Source of the DNA: Gammaproteobacteria bacterium
GTDB lineage: Bacteria; Pseudomonadota; Gammaproteobacteria; Xanthomonadales; Xanthomonadaceae
Direction: 5' to 3'
Assembly: GCA_026398715.1 (NCBI GenBank)
Contig: JAPLSI010000245.1
Span: 1 to 7,568, forward strand
DNA: 7,568 bases
Within the stretch, counting starts at the first letter, position 1. The number at the start of each line of letters is the position of its first letter. The notes under the pieces were generated by a model. It saw only the letters and a list, made by a program, of their open reading frames with translations, was not told where the DNA came from and did no database searches. Positions 1 through 6,132 of this stretch are shown piece by piece. The position numbers and the translations under genes are program-made.

Positions 1-61
1 GCGATGCCACCCGGCCCCCGACGTCGCCCCATTCACCAACGCTCTAAGCCGGTGAGAAGCA

Positions 62-80
62 GACGTGGTCCAACCACGTC
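62..80. repeat. Inverted repeat (hairpin 1 of a related pair)
   Basis: GACGTGGT (62-69) and ACCACGTC (73-80) are perfect 8-bp arms around a 3-nt centre. It shares its ACGTGGT/CCACGT core with the hairpin at 147-165. The pentamers GCTCT (41-45) and AGAGC (89-93) also pair outside it, giving a larger possible fold. The function is unknown. Confidence 0.7.
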
Positions 81-146
81 CGAAGCAAAGAGCAGAGCCG
101 ATACTGCAGCAGTAATTCGAAGTCGCGCAACATCAAGGGAAGTGCA

Positions 147-165
147 CACGTGGCTCCACCACGTG
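147..165. repeat. Inverted repeat (hairpin 2 of a related pair)
   Basis: CACGTGG (147-153) and CCACGTG (159-165) are perfect 7-bp arms around a 5-nt centre. Read on the minus strand it matches hairpin 1 at 14 of 19 positions, and the outermost pair is changed from G-C to C-G so that pairing is kept. Read as minus-strand RNA, both hairpins show GGA in or at the apical loop. Confidence 0.7.
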
Positions 166-180
166 ACAAGCGGCGCTTGT
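166..180. repeat. Inverted repeat adjoining hairpin 2
   Basis: ACAAGCG (166-172) and CGCTTGT (174-180) are perfect 7-bp arms around one base, directly abutting hairpin 2. The hexamers TGCACA (143-148) and TGTGCA (178-183) partly overlap both hairpins and could pair to enclose them in an alternative fold. No T-tract follows on either strand, so it is not an obvious intrinsic terminator. Confidence 0.6.
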
Positions 181-215
181 GCAGACTAAGAACCACGCCG
201 ATGAGCCCATCGCGC

Positions 216-243
216 GCCAATTCTGACCGAGCCAATTCACCGA
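216..243. repeat. Imperfect tandem repeat, two units of 15 and 13 bp
   Basis: GCCAATTCTGACCGA (216-230) is followed at once by GCCAATTCACCGA (231-243). The second copy is the first minus the dinucleotide TG. It probably arose by slippage; no function is apparent. Confidence 0.6.
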
Positions 244-438
244 GACGAAGTGGAGGTCTTGTATGAGTACTTAGTCGGGAGGACAGCAGGGCAGAAGTAC
301 GGATTGCGTATGGGAGCGGGGGGCGGTGTTTGCTTCGACCAAGTCGCGCGAGCGCCGGCAGGCGCGAGTGCAGCGACTCGAAGTGAATACCGACCCCTGC
401 CTCGCCGCAGCGCGTATCCGCTTGTACGCTAAACCGCC

Positions 439-1434
439 CTAGGGCGCAGAGATCTTCTGCTCGATCGCGCCGAAGACCGATTCGCCGGAACGCGAGAGCA
501 TCTCGATGCGCACCGTGTCGCCGTACTTCATGAAGGGCGTGCTGGGCTTGCCATCGCGCAATGTCTCGACCGTGCGCAGTTCCGCGAAGCACGAGGCGCC
601 GAGCGAGGTGTCCTCGTTGGCGACCGTGCCCGAGCCGACGATGGTGCCGGCCGACAGCGGCCGCGTTTTCGCTGCGTGGGCAACCAGTTGGGCGAAATCG
701 AACTGCATGTCCACGCCCGCTTCCGGCGCGCCGAACCAGACACCGTTGATGTGGGTCAGCAAGGGCAGGTGCACCTTGTTGCCCTGCCAGGCGTCGGCCA
801 GTTCGTCAGGGGTCACCAGCACGGGGCTGAGCGCCGAGCGCGGCTTGGACTGCAGGAAGCCGAAGCCCTTGGCGAGCTCGCCGGGAATCAGGTTGCGCAA
901 CGACACGTCGTTGATCAGTCCGATCAACTGGATGTGCGAGGCGGCCTGGCCAGGCGTCACGGCCATCGGCACGTCATCGGTCACCACCACCACTTCGGCT
1001 TCCAGGTCGATGCCCTGCGCCTCGTCGGTGACGCGCACCGGGTCGCGCGGGCCCAGGAAGCCGGCGCTCACGCCCTGGTACATCAGCGGGTCGGTGTAGA
1101 AACTCTCCGGCACTTCCGCGCCACGTGCCTTGCGAACGCGGGCCACGTGCGGCAGGTAGGCGCTGCCGTCGACGAACTCGTAGGCGCGCGGCAAGGGCGA
1201 GGCCAGTGCGGCGAAATCCACTGCGAATACAGGCTCACCGTTGATGGTTTCCGCCGGGCTGAGGTTCAGCACTTCGTAGATGGAATTCAATCGCGGCGCG
1301 GTCGATTCCCATTCTTCCAGCGCGCGCTGCATGGTCGGCGCGATGCCGGTGGCCTTCACGGCGCGCGACAAGTCGCGGGAGACCACGATCAGCGTGCCGT
1401 CGCGGCCGCCTTCCTTCAGTGAACCAAGTTTCAT
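439..1434 (-). CDS. fahA: Fumarylacetoacetate hydrolase family protein (tyrosine catabolism, last step)
   Basis: Predicted cytosolic enzyme of 331 residues that hydrolyses 4-fumarylacetoacetate to fumarate and acetoacetate, ending tyrosine degradation. The sequence has the FAH-family layout: an N-terminal domain starting MKLGSLKEGGRDG, then the catalytic fold. Likely metal ligands by family comparison are D115 (FYTDPLMYQG), E145 and E147 (DLEAEV) and D176 (NDVSLRN), followed by the KGFGFLQSK segment (189-197) and GTIVGSGTVAN (263-273). This is the shorter bacterial form, not the ~420-residue animal form. The ATG at 1432-1434 lies 4 nt after the hmgA stop, with GGATGA just upstream spanning that stop, so it is very likely cotranslated from the hpd-hmgA-fah transcript. 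Its stop codon sits in a perfect 12-bp palindrome, CGCCCTAGGGCG (435-446). The substrate could be a related acylpyruvate, but the operon argues strongly for fumarylacetoacetate. Confidence 0.93.
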   Translation of the reverse strand: MKLGSLKEGGRDGTLIVVSRDLSRAVKATGIAPTMQRALEEWESTAPRLNSIYEVLNLSPAETINGEPVFAVDFAALASPLPRAYEFVDGSAYLPHVARVRKARGAEVPESFYTDPLMYQGVSAGFLGPRDPVRVTDEAQGIDLEAEVVVVTDDVPMAVTPGQAASHIQLIGLINDVSLRNLIPGELAKGFGFLQSKPRSALSPVLVTPDELADAWQGNKVHLPLLTHINGVWFGAPEAGVDMQFDFAQLVAHAAKTRPLSAGTIVGSGTVANEDTSLGASCFAELRTVETLRDGKPSTPFMKYGDTVRIEMLSRSGESVFGAIEQKISAP

Positions 1435-1438
1435 CGAA

Positions 1439-2770
1439 TCATCCGTTGAAGTTGCGCTTGAGGCCCTTCCAGCAATCCTGGTAGTCGCGCTGGCGATGGA
1501 TGGAGTCCATGGCCTGGCGAGTGGGCTGGATCACCGCGCGGGTTTCGAACATGAAGGCCATCGTACCGGTGATGACGTCCGGGCGGGACAGGTCGGCGTT
1601 CGAGGCTTTCTCGAAGGTCGCCGCGTCGGGTCCGTGGCCGCTCATGCAGTTGTGCAGCGATGCGCCGCCGGGCACGAAGCCTTCGGCCTTGGCGTCGTAC
1701 ACGCCATGGATCAGGCCCATGAACTCGCTGGCCAGGTTGCGATGGAACCACGGCGGCCGGAACGTGTCCTGCGCCACCAGCCAGCGCGGCGGGAAGATCG
1801 CGAAGTCCAGGTTGGCCGTGCCCGGCGTGTCGCTGGCCGAGGTGAGCACGGTGAAGATGGACGGGTCGGGATGGTCGTAGCTGATCGAACCGATCGTATT
1901 GAAGCGGCGCAGGTCGTACTTGTACGGCGCGTAATTGCCATGCCAGCCGACCACGTCCAGCGGCGAGTGGCCGATGGCGGCGCGCCACAGGCGACCGTGG
2001 AACTTGGCGACGAGCTCGAACTCGCCTTCGACGTCTTCGAAAGACGCATGCGGCGTCAGGAAGTCGCGGGCATTGGCCAGGCCGTTCGAACCGATCGGGC
2101 CCAATTCGGGCAGGCGCAGCGCGGCGCCGAAGTTTTCGCAGACATAGCCGTGCGCGACATGCGCATCGTCGCCATGGCCGCCCACGCTGTCGGGCAGCTC
2201 GACGCGGAAACGCACGCCACGGGGCAGCACGGCGATTTCCTGCGGCTCCACCTCGATCACGCCCATTTCGGTCAGCAGGCGCAGCCGGCCCTGCTGCGGC
2301 AGCACCAGCATCTCGGCATCGGCGTTGTAGAAGTAGCGGCCCAGCATCGAGCAGTTGGCGGCATACACGTGGATGCCCACGCCGGACTGCTGCGCAGCGC
2401 CGCCATTGCCGGCGATGGTGAACAACCCGTCGATGAAATCGGTGGGCACGAGCGGCGCCGGCATCGGGCTCCAGCGCAACTGGTTGGGCGTGGCGGGCAC
2501 CTCGTCGAAGCGACCGTGGAAGCTGCCCTCGCCCAGCATCTCGAATTCGCCATGCACGGCCGAGGGGCGGATGCGGTAGAGCCAGCTGCGCCGGTTCTGG
2601 TGGCGCGGCGCAGTGAAGGCGGTGCCGGACAATTGCTCGGCATACAGCCCGTGCGCGACGCGCTGCGGCGAGTTGCGGCCTTCGGTAAGCGTCCCGGCCA
2701 AGGCCTCGGTCGCGAATTCGTTGCCGAACCCCGACTGGTAGCCGCGCGCCTGCATCACGCCGGCCGGCAT
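1439..2770 (-). CDS. hmgA: Homogentisate 1,2-dioxygenase
   Basis: Non-heme Fe(II) ring-cleaving dioxygenase that converts homogentisate to maleylacetoacetate in the cytosol. From the ATG at 2768-2770 the protein is 443 residues, normal for the family. The N-terminal YQSGFGNEF motif is present. The C-terminal active site is complete: WFHRN (H343), SEFMG (E349) and SGHGPD (H379) match the spacing of the human iron ligands H335, E341 and H371. H300 in YDHPDPS matches the human second-sphere histidine H292. The start could instead be the GTG at 2771-2773, one codon earlier. I prefer ATG because GGGGTG (2776-2781) lies 5 nt upstream of it. The hpd stop TGA shares one base with this ATG, so translation is probably coupled. 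Loss of this enzyme in other bacteria causes homogentisate build-up and brown pyomelanin; here all key residues are intact. Confidence 0.97.
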   Translation of the reverse strand: MPAGVMQARGYQSGFGNEFATEALAGTLTEGRNSPQRVAHGLYAEQLSGTAFTAPRHQNRRSWLYRIRPSAVHGEFEMLGEGSFHGRFDEVPATPNQLRWSPMPAPLVPTDFIDGLFTIAGNGGAAQQSGVGIHVYAANCSMLGRYFYNADAEMLVLPQQGRLRLLTEMGVIEVEPQEIAVLPRGVRFRVELPDSVGGHGDDAHVAHGYVCENFGAALRLPELGPIGSNGLANARDFLTPHASFEDVEGEFELVAKFHGRLWRAAIGHSPLDVVGWHGNYAPYKYDLRRFNTIGSISYDHPDPSIFTVLTSASDTPGTANLDFAIFPPRWLVAQDTFRPPWFHRNLASEFMGLIHGVYDAKAEGFVPGGASLHNCMSGHGPDAATFEKASNADLSRPDVITGTMAFMFETRAVIQPTRQAMDSIHRQRDYQDCWKGLKRNFNG

Positions 2771-3858
2771 CACAGCACCCCGCGACGGATCTGGTCGCGC
2801 TCGATGCTCTCGAACAGGGCCTGGAAGTTGCCTTCGCCAAAACCTTCGTTGCCCTTGCGCTGGATGATCTCGAAGAAGATCGGACCTACTGCGTTGGTGG
2901 TGAAAATCTGCAGCAGCTTGCGCGTCTTGGTCTCCAGGTCGGCATCGATCAGGATCTTGTTCCTGCGCAGCCGCGCCACGTCTTCGCCGTGGTTCGGAAC
3001 GCGCTCATCGACCACGTCGAAGTAGGTATCCGGCGTGTCCAGGAACTCGACGCCGGCCGCGCGCATGGCCTCGACGGTCGTGTAGATGTCGTTGGTGAAG
3101 CAGGCGATGTGCTGGATGCCTTCGCCGCCGTACGCGTCAAGGTATTCATTGATCTGCGACTTGGGATCGCGCGACTCGTTGAGCGGAATGCGCACCATGC
3201 CGTCCGGCGCCGTCATCGCTTTCGACAAGAGGCCGGTCTTGGCGCCCTTGATGTCGAAATAGCGGATCTCGCGGAAATTGAACAGGCGCTCGTAGTAGCC
3301 GGCCCACTTCTCCATGTTGCCGGCATACAGATTGTGGGTAAGGTGGTCGATGAAGGTCAGGCCGAGGCCCTTGGGCATCATCTCCGCGCCCGGCAGCCAC
3401 TCCCAGTCCGGATCATGGATGGTGCCCTTGTTGTCGTAGCGGTCGACGATGTAGAGCATGCAGCCGCCGATGCCCTTGATCACCGGCGCCGCCACGGCCT
3501 TGGTCAGTTCCAGCTCGCCAATCTGCTCGGCGCCGTTCTTCAGTGCCTGCACCCGCACCCACTCGGCCAGCTTGTTCACCCGCACCGCGAAGCCGCAGGC
3601 GGACGGTCCATGCTGCTTGGCGAATTCGGCAGCGAAGGAATCCGGATCCTCGTTGAGCAGGAAGGTGCAATCGCCCTGCCGGTAGTTCGTGATCTTGCGC
3701 GTCCTGTGCCGCGCAACCGGTACGAACCCAAGCATCTTGAAGTAGGCGTGAAGCTTCTCCGGTTCCGGCGAGGCGAATTCGACGAATTCGAAGCCGTCGA
3801 TGCCCATCGGGTTCTCGAAGGTGGTCGGCTGGATGCCAAGGTTGGGTTGGGCGTTCAT
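2770..3858 (-). CDS. hpd: 4-Hydroxyphenylpyruvate dioxygenase
   Basis: Fe(II) enzyme of the vicinal-oxygen-chelate fold that turns 4-hydroxyphenylpyruvate, the transamination product of tyrosine, into homogentisate. It is 362 residues, as expected. The three iron ligands are visible: H172 (IDHLTHN), H250 (GIQHIA) and E330 ([10 protein letters not shown]), spaced like those of the Pseudomonas enzyme. The start is the ATG at 3856-3858, because AGGAGA lies 6 nt upstream. The frame stays open for 34 more codons, but that extension runs through the promoter and operator and has no conserved sequence. It is the first gene of the hpd-hmgA-fah operon and is divergent from a MarR regulator, with a palindrome inside the hpd promoter, so tyrosine or a catabolite (perhaps homogentisate or hydroxyphenylpyruvate) probably induces it. 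The inducer is inference. Confidence 0.97.
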   Translation of the reverse strand: MNAQPNLGIQPTTFENPMGIDGFEFVEFASPEPEKLHAYFKMLGFVPVARHRTRKITNYRQGDCTFLLNEDPDSFAAEFAKQHGPSACGFAVRVNKLAEWVRVQALKNGAEQIGELELTKAVAAPVIKGIGGCMLYIVDRYDNKGTIHDPDWEWLPGAEMMPKGLGLTFIDHLTHNLYAGNMEKWAGYYERLFNFREIRYFDIKGAKTGLLSKAMTAPDGMVRIPLNESRDPKSQINEYLDAYGGEGIQHIACFTNDIYTTVEAMRAAGVEFLDTPDTYFDVVDERVPNHGEDVARLRRNKILIDADLETKTRKLLQIFTTNAVGPIFFEIIQRKGNEGFGEGNFQALFESIERDQIRRGVL

Positions 3859-3864
3859 GGGAAG

Positions 3865-3870
3865 TCTCCT
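3865..3870 (-). promoter_or_regulatory. Ribosome binding site of hpd
   Basis: AGGAGA on the minus strand, 6 nt before the ATG at 3858. It fixes the hpd start and rules out the in-frame 34-codon extension. Confidence 0.85.
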
Positions 3871-3880
3871 GCGCAAGGAC

Positions 3881-3907
3881 TTGCGGCGGTGGCGGCGATT
3901 ATATAGT
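3881..3907 (+). promoter_or_regulatory. Possible promoter of the MarR regulator
   Basis: TTGCGG (3881-3886) and TATAGT (3902-3907) are separated by 15 bp, shorter than ideal. The -10 hexamer is good (5 of 6) and overlaps the operator by two bases. Transcription would start near 3914 inside the palindrome, which would allow autorepression. Confidence 0.4.
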
Positions 3908-3928
3908 TTCATATGAAACCAATGGCAA
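3898..3928 (-). promoter_or_regulatory. Promoter of the hpd-hmgA-fah operon
   Basis: On the minus strand TTGCCA (3923-3928) is followed after exactly 17 bp by TATATA (3900-3905). Its shifted overlap TATAAT (3898-3903) is a perfect -10 hexamer but at 19-bp spacing. Transcription should begin near 3890, leaving a leader of roughly 30 nt before the hpd start. The whole 17-bp spacer region contains the palindrome at 3906-3919. Confidence 0.75.
3906..3919. promoter_or_regulatory. Palindromic operator between hpd and marR
   Basis: GTTTCATATGAAAC is a perfect 14-bp palindrome, the size and AT-rich character expected of a site for a dimeric MarR-type winged-helix protein. It fills the spacer between -35 and -10 of the hpd promoter and overlaps the -10 and start region of the putative marR promoter. 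A bound repressor would block both directions. The same sequence does not occur elsewhere in the window. That the adjacent MarR protein binds it is inference from position. Confidence 0.75.
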
Positions 3929-3949
3929 GTGCCCGCTGCGGATGAACCG

Positions 3950-4420
3950 ATGAGCAACAAAAGCCACCCCGACCACGCCGTGCTGGAACTTGACCGCTTC
4001 CTGCCCTATCGGCTGTCGGTGCTGTCCAACCGCATCAGCCAGGACATCGCGGCCCTGTATGGCGATCGCTTCGGCCTGAACGTGACGGAATGGCGGATCC
4101 TGGCGGTGCTGGGCCGCTACCCGGACCTGTCGGCGACCGAGGTGGCCGAACGCACGGCGATGGACAAGGTGGCGGTGAGCCGCGCCGTCACGTCCCTGCT
4201 GGGAAGCGGTCGTTTGAAACGGCGTTTGCATGGCGAGGACCGTCGGCGCTCGGTGCTGCAGTTGTCGGCCAAGGGCTACCGGGTGTACGACGAAGTGGCG
4301 CCACTGGCGCTGGAATACGAACGCCGCCTGTTGGACGGACTGCGCGCGGACGAACGTTCGGCGCTGGACAGCCTGCTGACGCGCATGGAAGAACGCGAGC
4401 GCGCCACGCGCGACGGTTGA
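3950..4420 (+). CDS. MarR-family transcriptional regulator, probable repressor of tyrosine catabolism
   Basis: Cytosolic DNA-binding protein of 156 residues, typical for MarR proteins. The winged helix-turn-helix is clear: the helix segment LSATEVAERTAMDKVAVSRAV (about 60-80) contains the recognition helix. The wing RRLHGEDRRRSVLQLSAKG (91-109) carries the family's D-x-R signature (D97). Helices at both ends should form the dimer interface. I chose the ATG at 3950 (weak GGATGA 4 nt upstream). The in-frame GTG at 3929 would add seven residues but lies on the hpd -35 box and close to the expected transcript start. The gene is divergent from hpd across a 91-bp gap holding a perfect palindrome, so it most likely represses the hpd operon and itself until an aromatic intermediate binds. 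It could have further targets elsewhere. It ends at a strong terminator. Confidence 0.93.
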   Translation: MSNKSHPDHAVLELDRFLPYRLSVLSNRISQDIAALYGDRFGLNVTEWRILAVLGRYPDLSATEVAERTAMDKVAVSRAVTSLLGSGRLKRRLHGEDRRRSVLQLSAKGYRVYDEVAPLALEYERRLLDGLRADERSALDSLLTRMEERERATRDG

Positions 4421-4471
4421 TCACACCGGGCCGGTCCAGGGCCCGTCCAGGGTATCGCCAGCAGAAAATAG

Positions 4472-4500
4472 AACGGCGACCCGAAGGTCGCCGTTTTCTT
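4472..4500. terminator. Bidirectional intrinsic terminator between marR and the peptide transporter
   Basis: AACGGCGACC (4472-4481) and GGTCGCCGTT (4486-4495) form a perfect 10-bp stem with a CGAA loop. The plus strand continues TTCTT, and the minus strand runs from the stem into CTATTTT. It lies 51 nt after the marR stop and 37 nt after the transporter stop, so it can serve both convergent genes. Confidence 0.88.
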
Positions 4501-4511
4501 GAGACTGAGAG

Positions 4512-4536
4512 CATCGCGGCCGAGGCCGCTCCCACT
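4512..4536. repeat. REP-like extragenic palindrome
   Basis: On the minus strand this reads GTGGGAGCGGCCTCGGCCGC followed by GATG. A conserved-looking GTGGGAG head precedes perfect 6-bp arms (4516-4521 and 4524-4529). This resembles the repetitive extragenic palindromes of Pseudomonas and Xanthomonadales that are mobilised by RAYT transposases. It sits 1 nt after the transporter stop codon. Only one copy lies in this window, so the repeat status rests on resemblance. Confidence 0.6.
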
Positions 4537-4537
4537 G

Positions 4538-6046
4538 TTATTTGACGCCGTGCATCAGCTTCTGGATCAGCGGGGCGATCAGGAACAACAACACGCCGCC
4601 GCCCAGCAACACCCAGAAACCGAAGGTGTAACCCTCGAGCGCCGAGGCTGCGGTCATGCCGGTCTCGCCGCTGACTTCGCTGGCGAAGATGCCGGACAGG
4701 TTGTTGCCGATGCCGGTGGACAGGAACCAGCCGCCCATGCCCAGGCCGACCAGGCGCAACGGCGCCAGCTTGGTCACCATGGACAGGCCGATCGGCGACA
4801 GGCACAACTCGCCGATGGACTGGATCACGTAGACCGCGAACAGGGTCCAGAACGGGATCTGGCCGGCATCGTTGAGCAGGCTACCGAGCGCGAACATCAG
4901 CAGAAGGAAAGCCAGGCCGTTGAAGATCAGGCCCAGGCCGAACTTGCGCGGGATGCTCGGGTTGGCGCGGCCAAGCCGGATCCACAGCCAGGCCATGATC
5001 GGCGCGAACACGATGATCGCGATCGAGTTCACCGACTGGAACCAGCCGACCGGGAAAGCAAAGCCGAACACGTTCTTGTCGACGATCTTGTCAGCCAGGA
5101 AGGTGAAGGAGCTGCCGGCCTGTTCGAAGAACATCCAGAACAGGATGTTGAATACAAAAATGATCAACATGGCGATCGCGCGGTCGCGGGCCACGGCGCC
5201 GTCGCGGAAGCCCTCGATCATGATCATGGCGCACAGCAGCACGAACATCGGGAACAGCACGTAGTACTGCAGGCTCTTGGCGTTGATCGACAGCAGGAAA
5301 TAGATCACCGGGATCGAGAGCAGCGCGCCGATCAACACGTACAACACCTTGGCCTTCGAGTCGGACTCGACCGGCGGACGGCCGACCGTGCCAAGCTGGG
5401 CGCGACCGAACCAGAACCACACCAGGCTGATCAGCATGCCGATGCCGGCGGTCAGGAACACGACCTTGTAGGCGGGCATGTCGGGCGAACCGCCGAACAT
5501 GCGCTCGGCCATGATGCCGGTCAGGATGGGCGCGATGAAGGCGCCGGCGTTGATGCCCATGTAGAAGATCGTGAAGCCGGAGTCGCGGCGCTCGTCGCCC
5601 TGCGTGTACAGCTTGCCGACCATCGTGGAGATGTTGGGCTTGAACAAGCCGTTGCCGGCGATGATGGTGGCGAGGCCGAACTTGAATACTTCCTCGTTCG
5701 GCATAGTGATCATGAACAGGCCGGCGGCCATGATGATCGCACCGAGCAGGATCGATCGCTGGTAGCCCAGCACCTTGTCTGCCACGTAGCCGCCGAAGAT
5801 CGCTGCTGCATAAACCAGCGCGAGGTAGGCGCCATAGATCAGGTTGGCCGACTGTTCACCGGTCGCGGAGCCCGCATGGAACTGCGCGACGATGTAAAGC
5901 ACGAGCGCCCAACGGATGCCGTAGAACGCGAAGCGCTCCCAGAATTCGGTCATGAACAACATCCACAACGGAGCGGGATGCCCCATCATTTGCTTGAATT
6001 CCGGAATCGCGGCCTCGGATCGAGGCGTGTCTGCAGCACCGCTCAT
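4538..6046 (-). CDS. POT/PTR-family proton-coupled peptide transporter
   Basis: Inner-membrane symporter of 502 residues expected to import di- and tripeptides with protons. The family signature E34-x-x-E37-R38-F in the first helix (TEFWERFAFYG) is intact. GNGLFKPNIS (131-140, with K136) and FYMGINAGAFIAP (161-173) match the second POT signature region. Long hydrophobic stretches continue to the C terminus, consistent with 12-14 transmembrane helices. The ATG at 6044-6046 is preceded by GGGAGA (6053-6058) at 6 nt. It lies 85 bp downstream of kynA on the same strand but has its own promoter candidate and a palindrome between them, so it may be expressed separately. The neighbourhood suggests that imported peptides feed amino-acid degradation. 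The exact substrate range cannot be read from sequence; some relatives carry nitrate or other solutes, but the bacterial form with ExxER normally moves peptides. Confidence 0.93.
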   Translation of the reverse strand: MSGAADTPRSEAAIPEFKQMMGHPAPLWMLFMTEFWERFAFYGIRWALVLYIVAQFHAGSATGEQSANLIYGAYLALVYAAAIFGGYVADKVLGYQRSILLGAIIMAAGLFMITMPNEEVFKFGLATIIAGNGLFKPNISTMVGKLYTQGDERRDSGFTIFYMGINAGAFIAPILTGIMAERMFGGSPDMPAYKVVFLTAGIGMLISLVWFWFGRAQLGTVGRPPVESDSKAKVLYVLIGALLSIPVIYFLLSINAKSLQYYVLFPMFVLLCAMIMIEGFRDGAVARDRAIAMLIIFVFNILFWMFFEQAGSSFTFLADKIVDKNVFGFAFPVGWFQSVNSIAIIVFAPIMAWLWIRLGRANPSIPRKFGLGLIFNGLAFLLLMFALGSLLNDAGQIPFWTLFAVYVIQSIGELCLSPIGLSMVTKLAPLRLVGLGMGGWFLSTGIGNNLSGIFASEVSGETGMTAASALEGYTFGFWVLLGGGVLLFLIAPLIQKLMHGVK

Positions 6047-6075
6047 GCGGCTTCTCCCTTAAAAATGACCCGCAA

Positions 6076-6104
6076 GATGTAACCGCAACCGGGCTGCCCG
6101 TCAA
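6076..6104 (-). promoter_or_regulatory. Possible promoter of the peptide transporter
   Basis: TTGACG (6099-6104) is 17 bp from TACATC (6076-6081) on the minus strand. The -35 is strong and the -10 only half matches consensus. Initiation would fall near 6069, giving a leader of about 22 nt that includes the GGGAGA ribosome site. Confidence 0.45.
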
Positions 6105-6115
6105 ACACAAATACC

Positions 6116-6132
6116 ATGCTGCGTCGCAGCAT
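6116..6132 (-). terminator. Inverted repeat at the kynA stop codon, possible weak terminator
   Basis: ATGCTGCG (6116-6123) and CGCAGCAT (6125-6132) are perfect 8-bp arms around one base. The last base overlaps the kynA TGA. On the minus strand the stem is followed by GGTATTTGTGTTTG, which is T-rich but interrupted, so termination may be partial. It could instead be a protein site upstream of the transporter promoter. Confidence 0.45.

Larger units (their letters stand above)
1..438. other. Region without a supportable gene, upstream edge to the end of the fah operon
   Basis: I see no convincing gene here. The open frames are short or are extensions into the fah antisense strand. None has a Shine-Dalgarno sequence with a recognisable protein, and the sequence looks less GC-rich and lacks the strong third-position GC bias of the genes to the right. 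What it does hold is structure: hairpins at 62-80, 147-165 and 166-180, an imperfect tandem repeat at 216-243, and the distant inverted pair GACTAAG (184-190) / CTTAGTC (270-276). No tRNA-like fold with a T-loop motif is visible. It may be intergenic DNA, decayed accessory DNA or an untranslated RNA locus; the sequence alone does not decide. Confidence 0.6.

Noticed and set aside
1..438. Integron attC sites or a cassette
   Set aside because: The hairpins tempted this reading because Xanthomonadales carry chromosomal integrons. I could not find a properly placed pair of RYYYAAC and GTTRRRY core sites around a cassette gene, so I do not call it.
435..446. Perfect 12-bp palindrome CGCCCTAGGGCG at the fah stop as a terminator
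   Set aside because: A loopless dyad cannot form a normal hairpin stem of that length in RNA, and no T-tract follows on the minus strand. It is probably incidental.
44..592. 182-codon open frame on the minus strand at the left end
   Set aside because: It overlaps the 3' part of fah in another frame, passes through the hairpins, and resembles no family I know. It is composition-driven and not a broken gene I can name.
1280..3025. 581-codon open frame on the plus strand antisense to fah, hmgA and hpd
   Set aside because: It mirrors three genes whose catalytic residues are all intact. Its translation is low-complexity (rich in H, R, A, G, V) with no recognisable domain, typical of antisense frames in GC-rich DNA.
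3859..3960. In-frame 34-residue N-terminal extension of hpd
   Set aside because: It would be translated through the promoter and operator, overlaps marR, and is unlike HPPD N termini. The AGGAGA site fixes the start at 3858.
4499..6082. 527-codon open frame on the plus strand antisense to the peptide transporter
   Set aside because: The translation is a charged, Q/H/D/E-rich sequence complementary to hydrophobic membrane codons. The POT signatures on the other strand show which frame is real.
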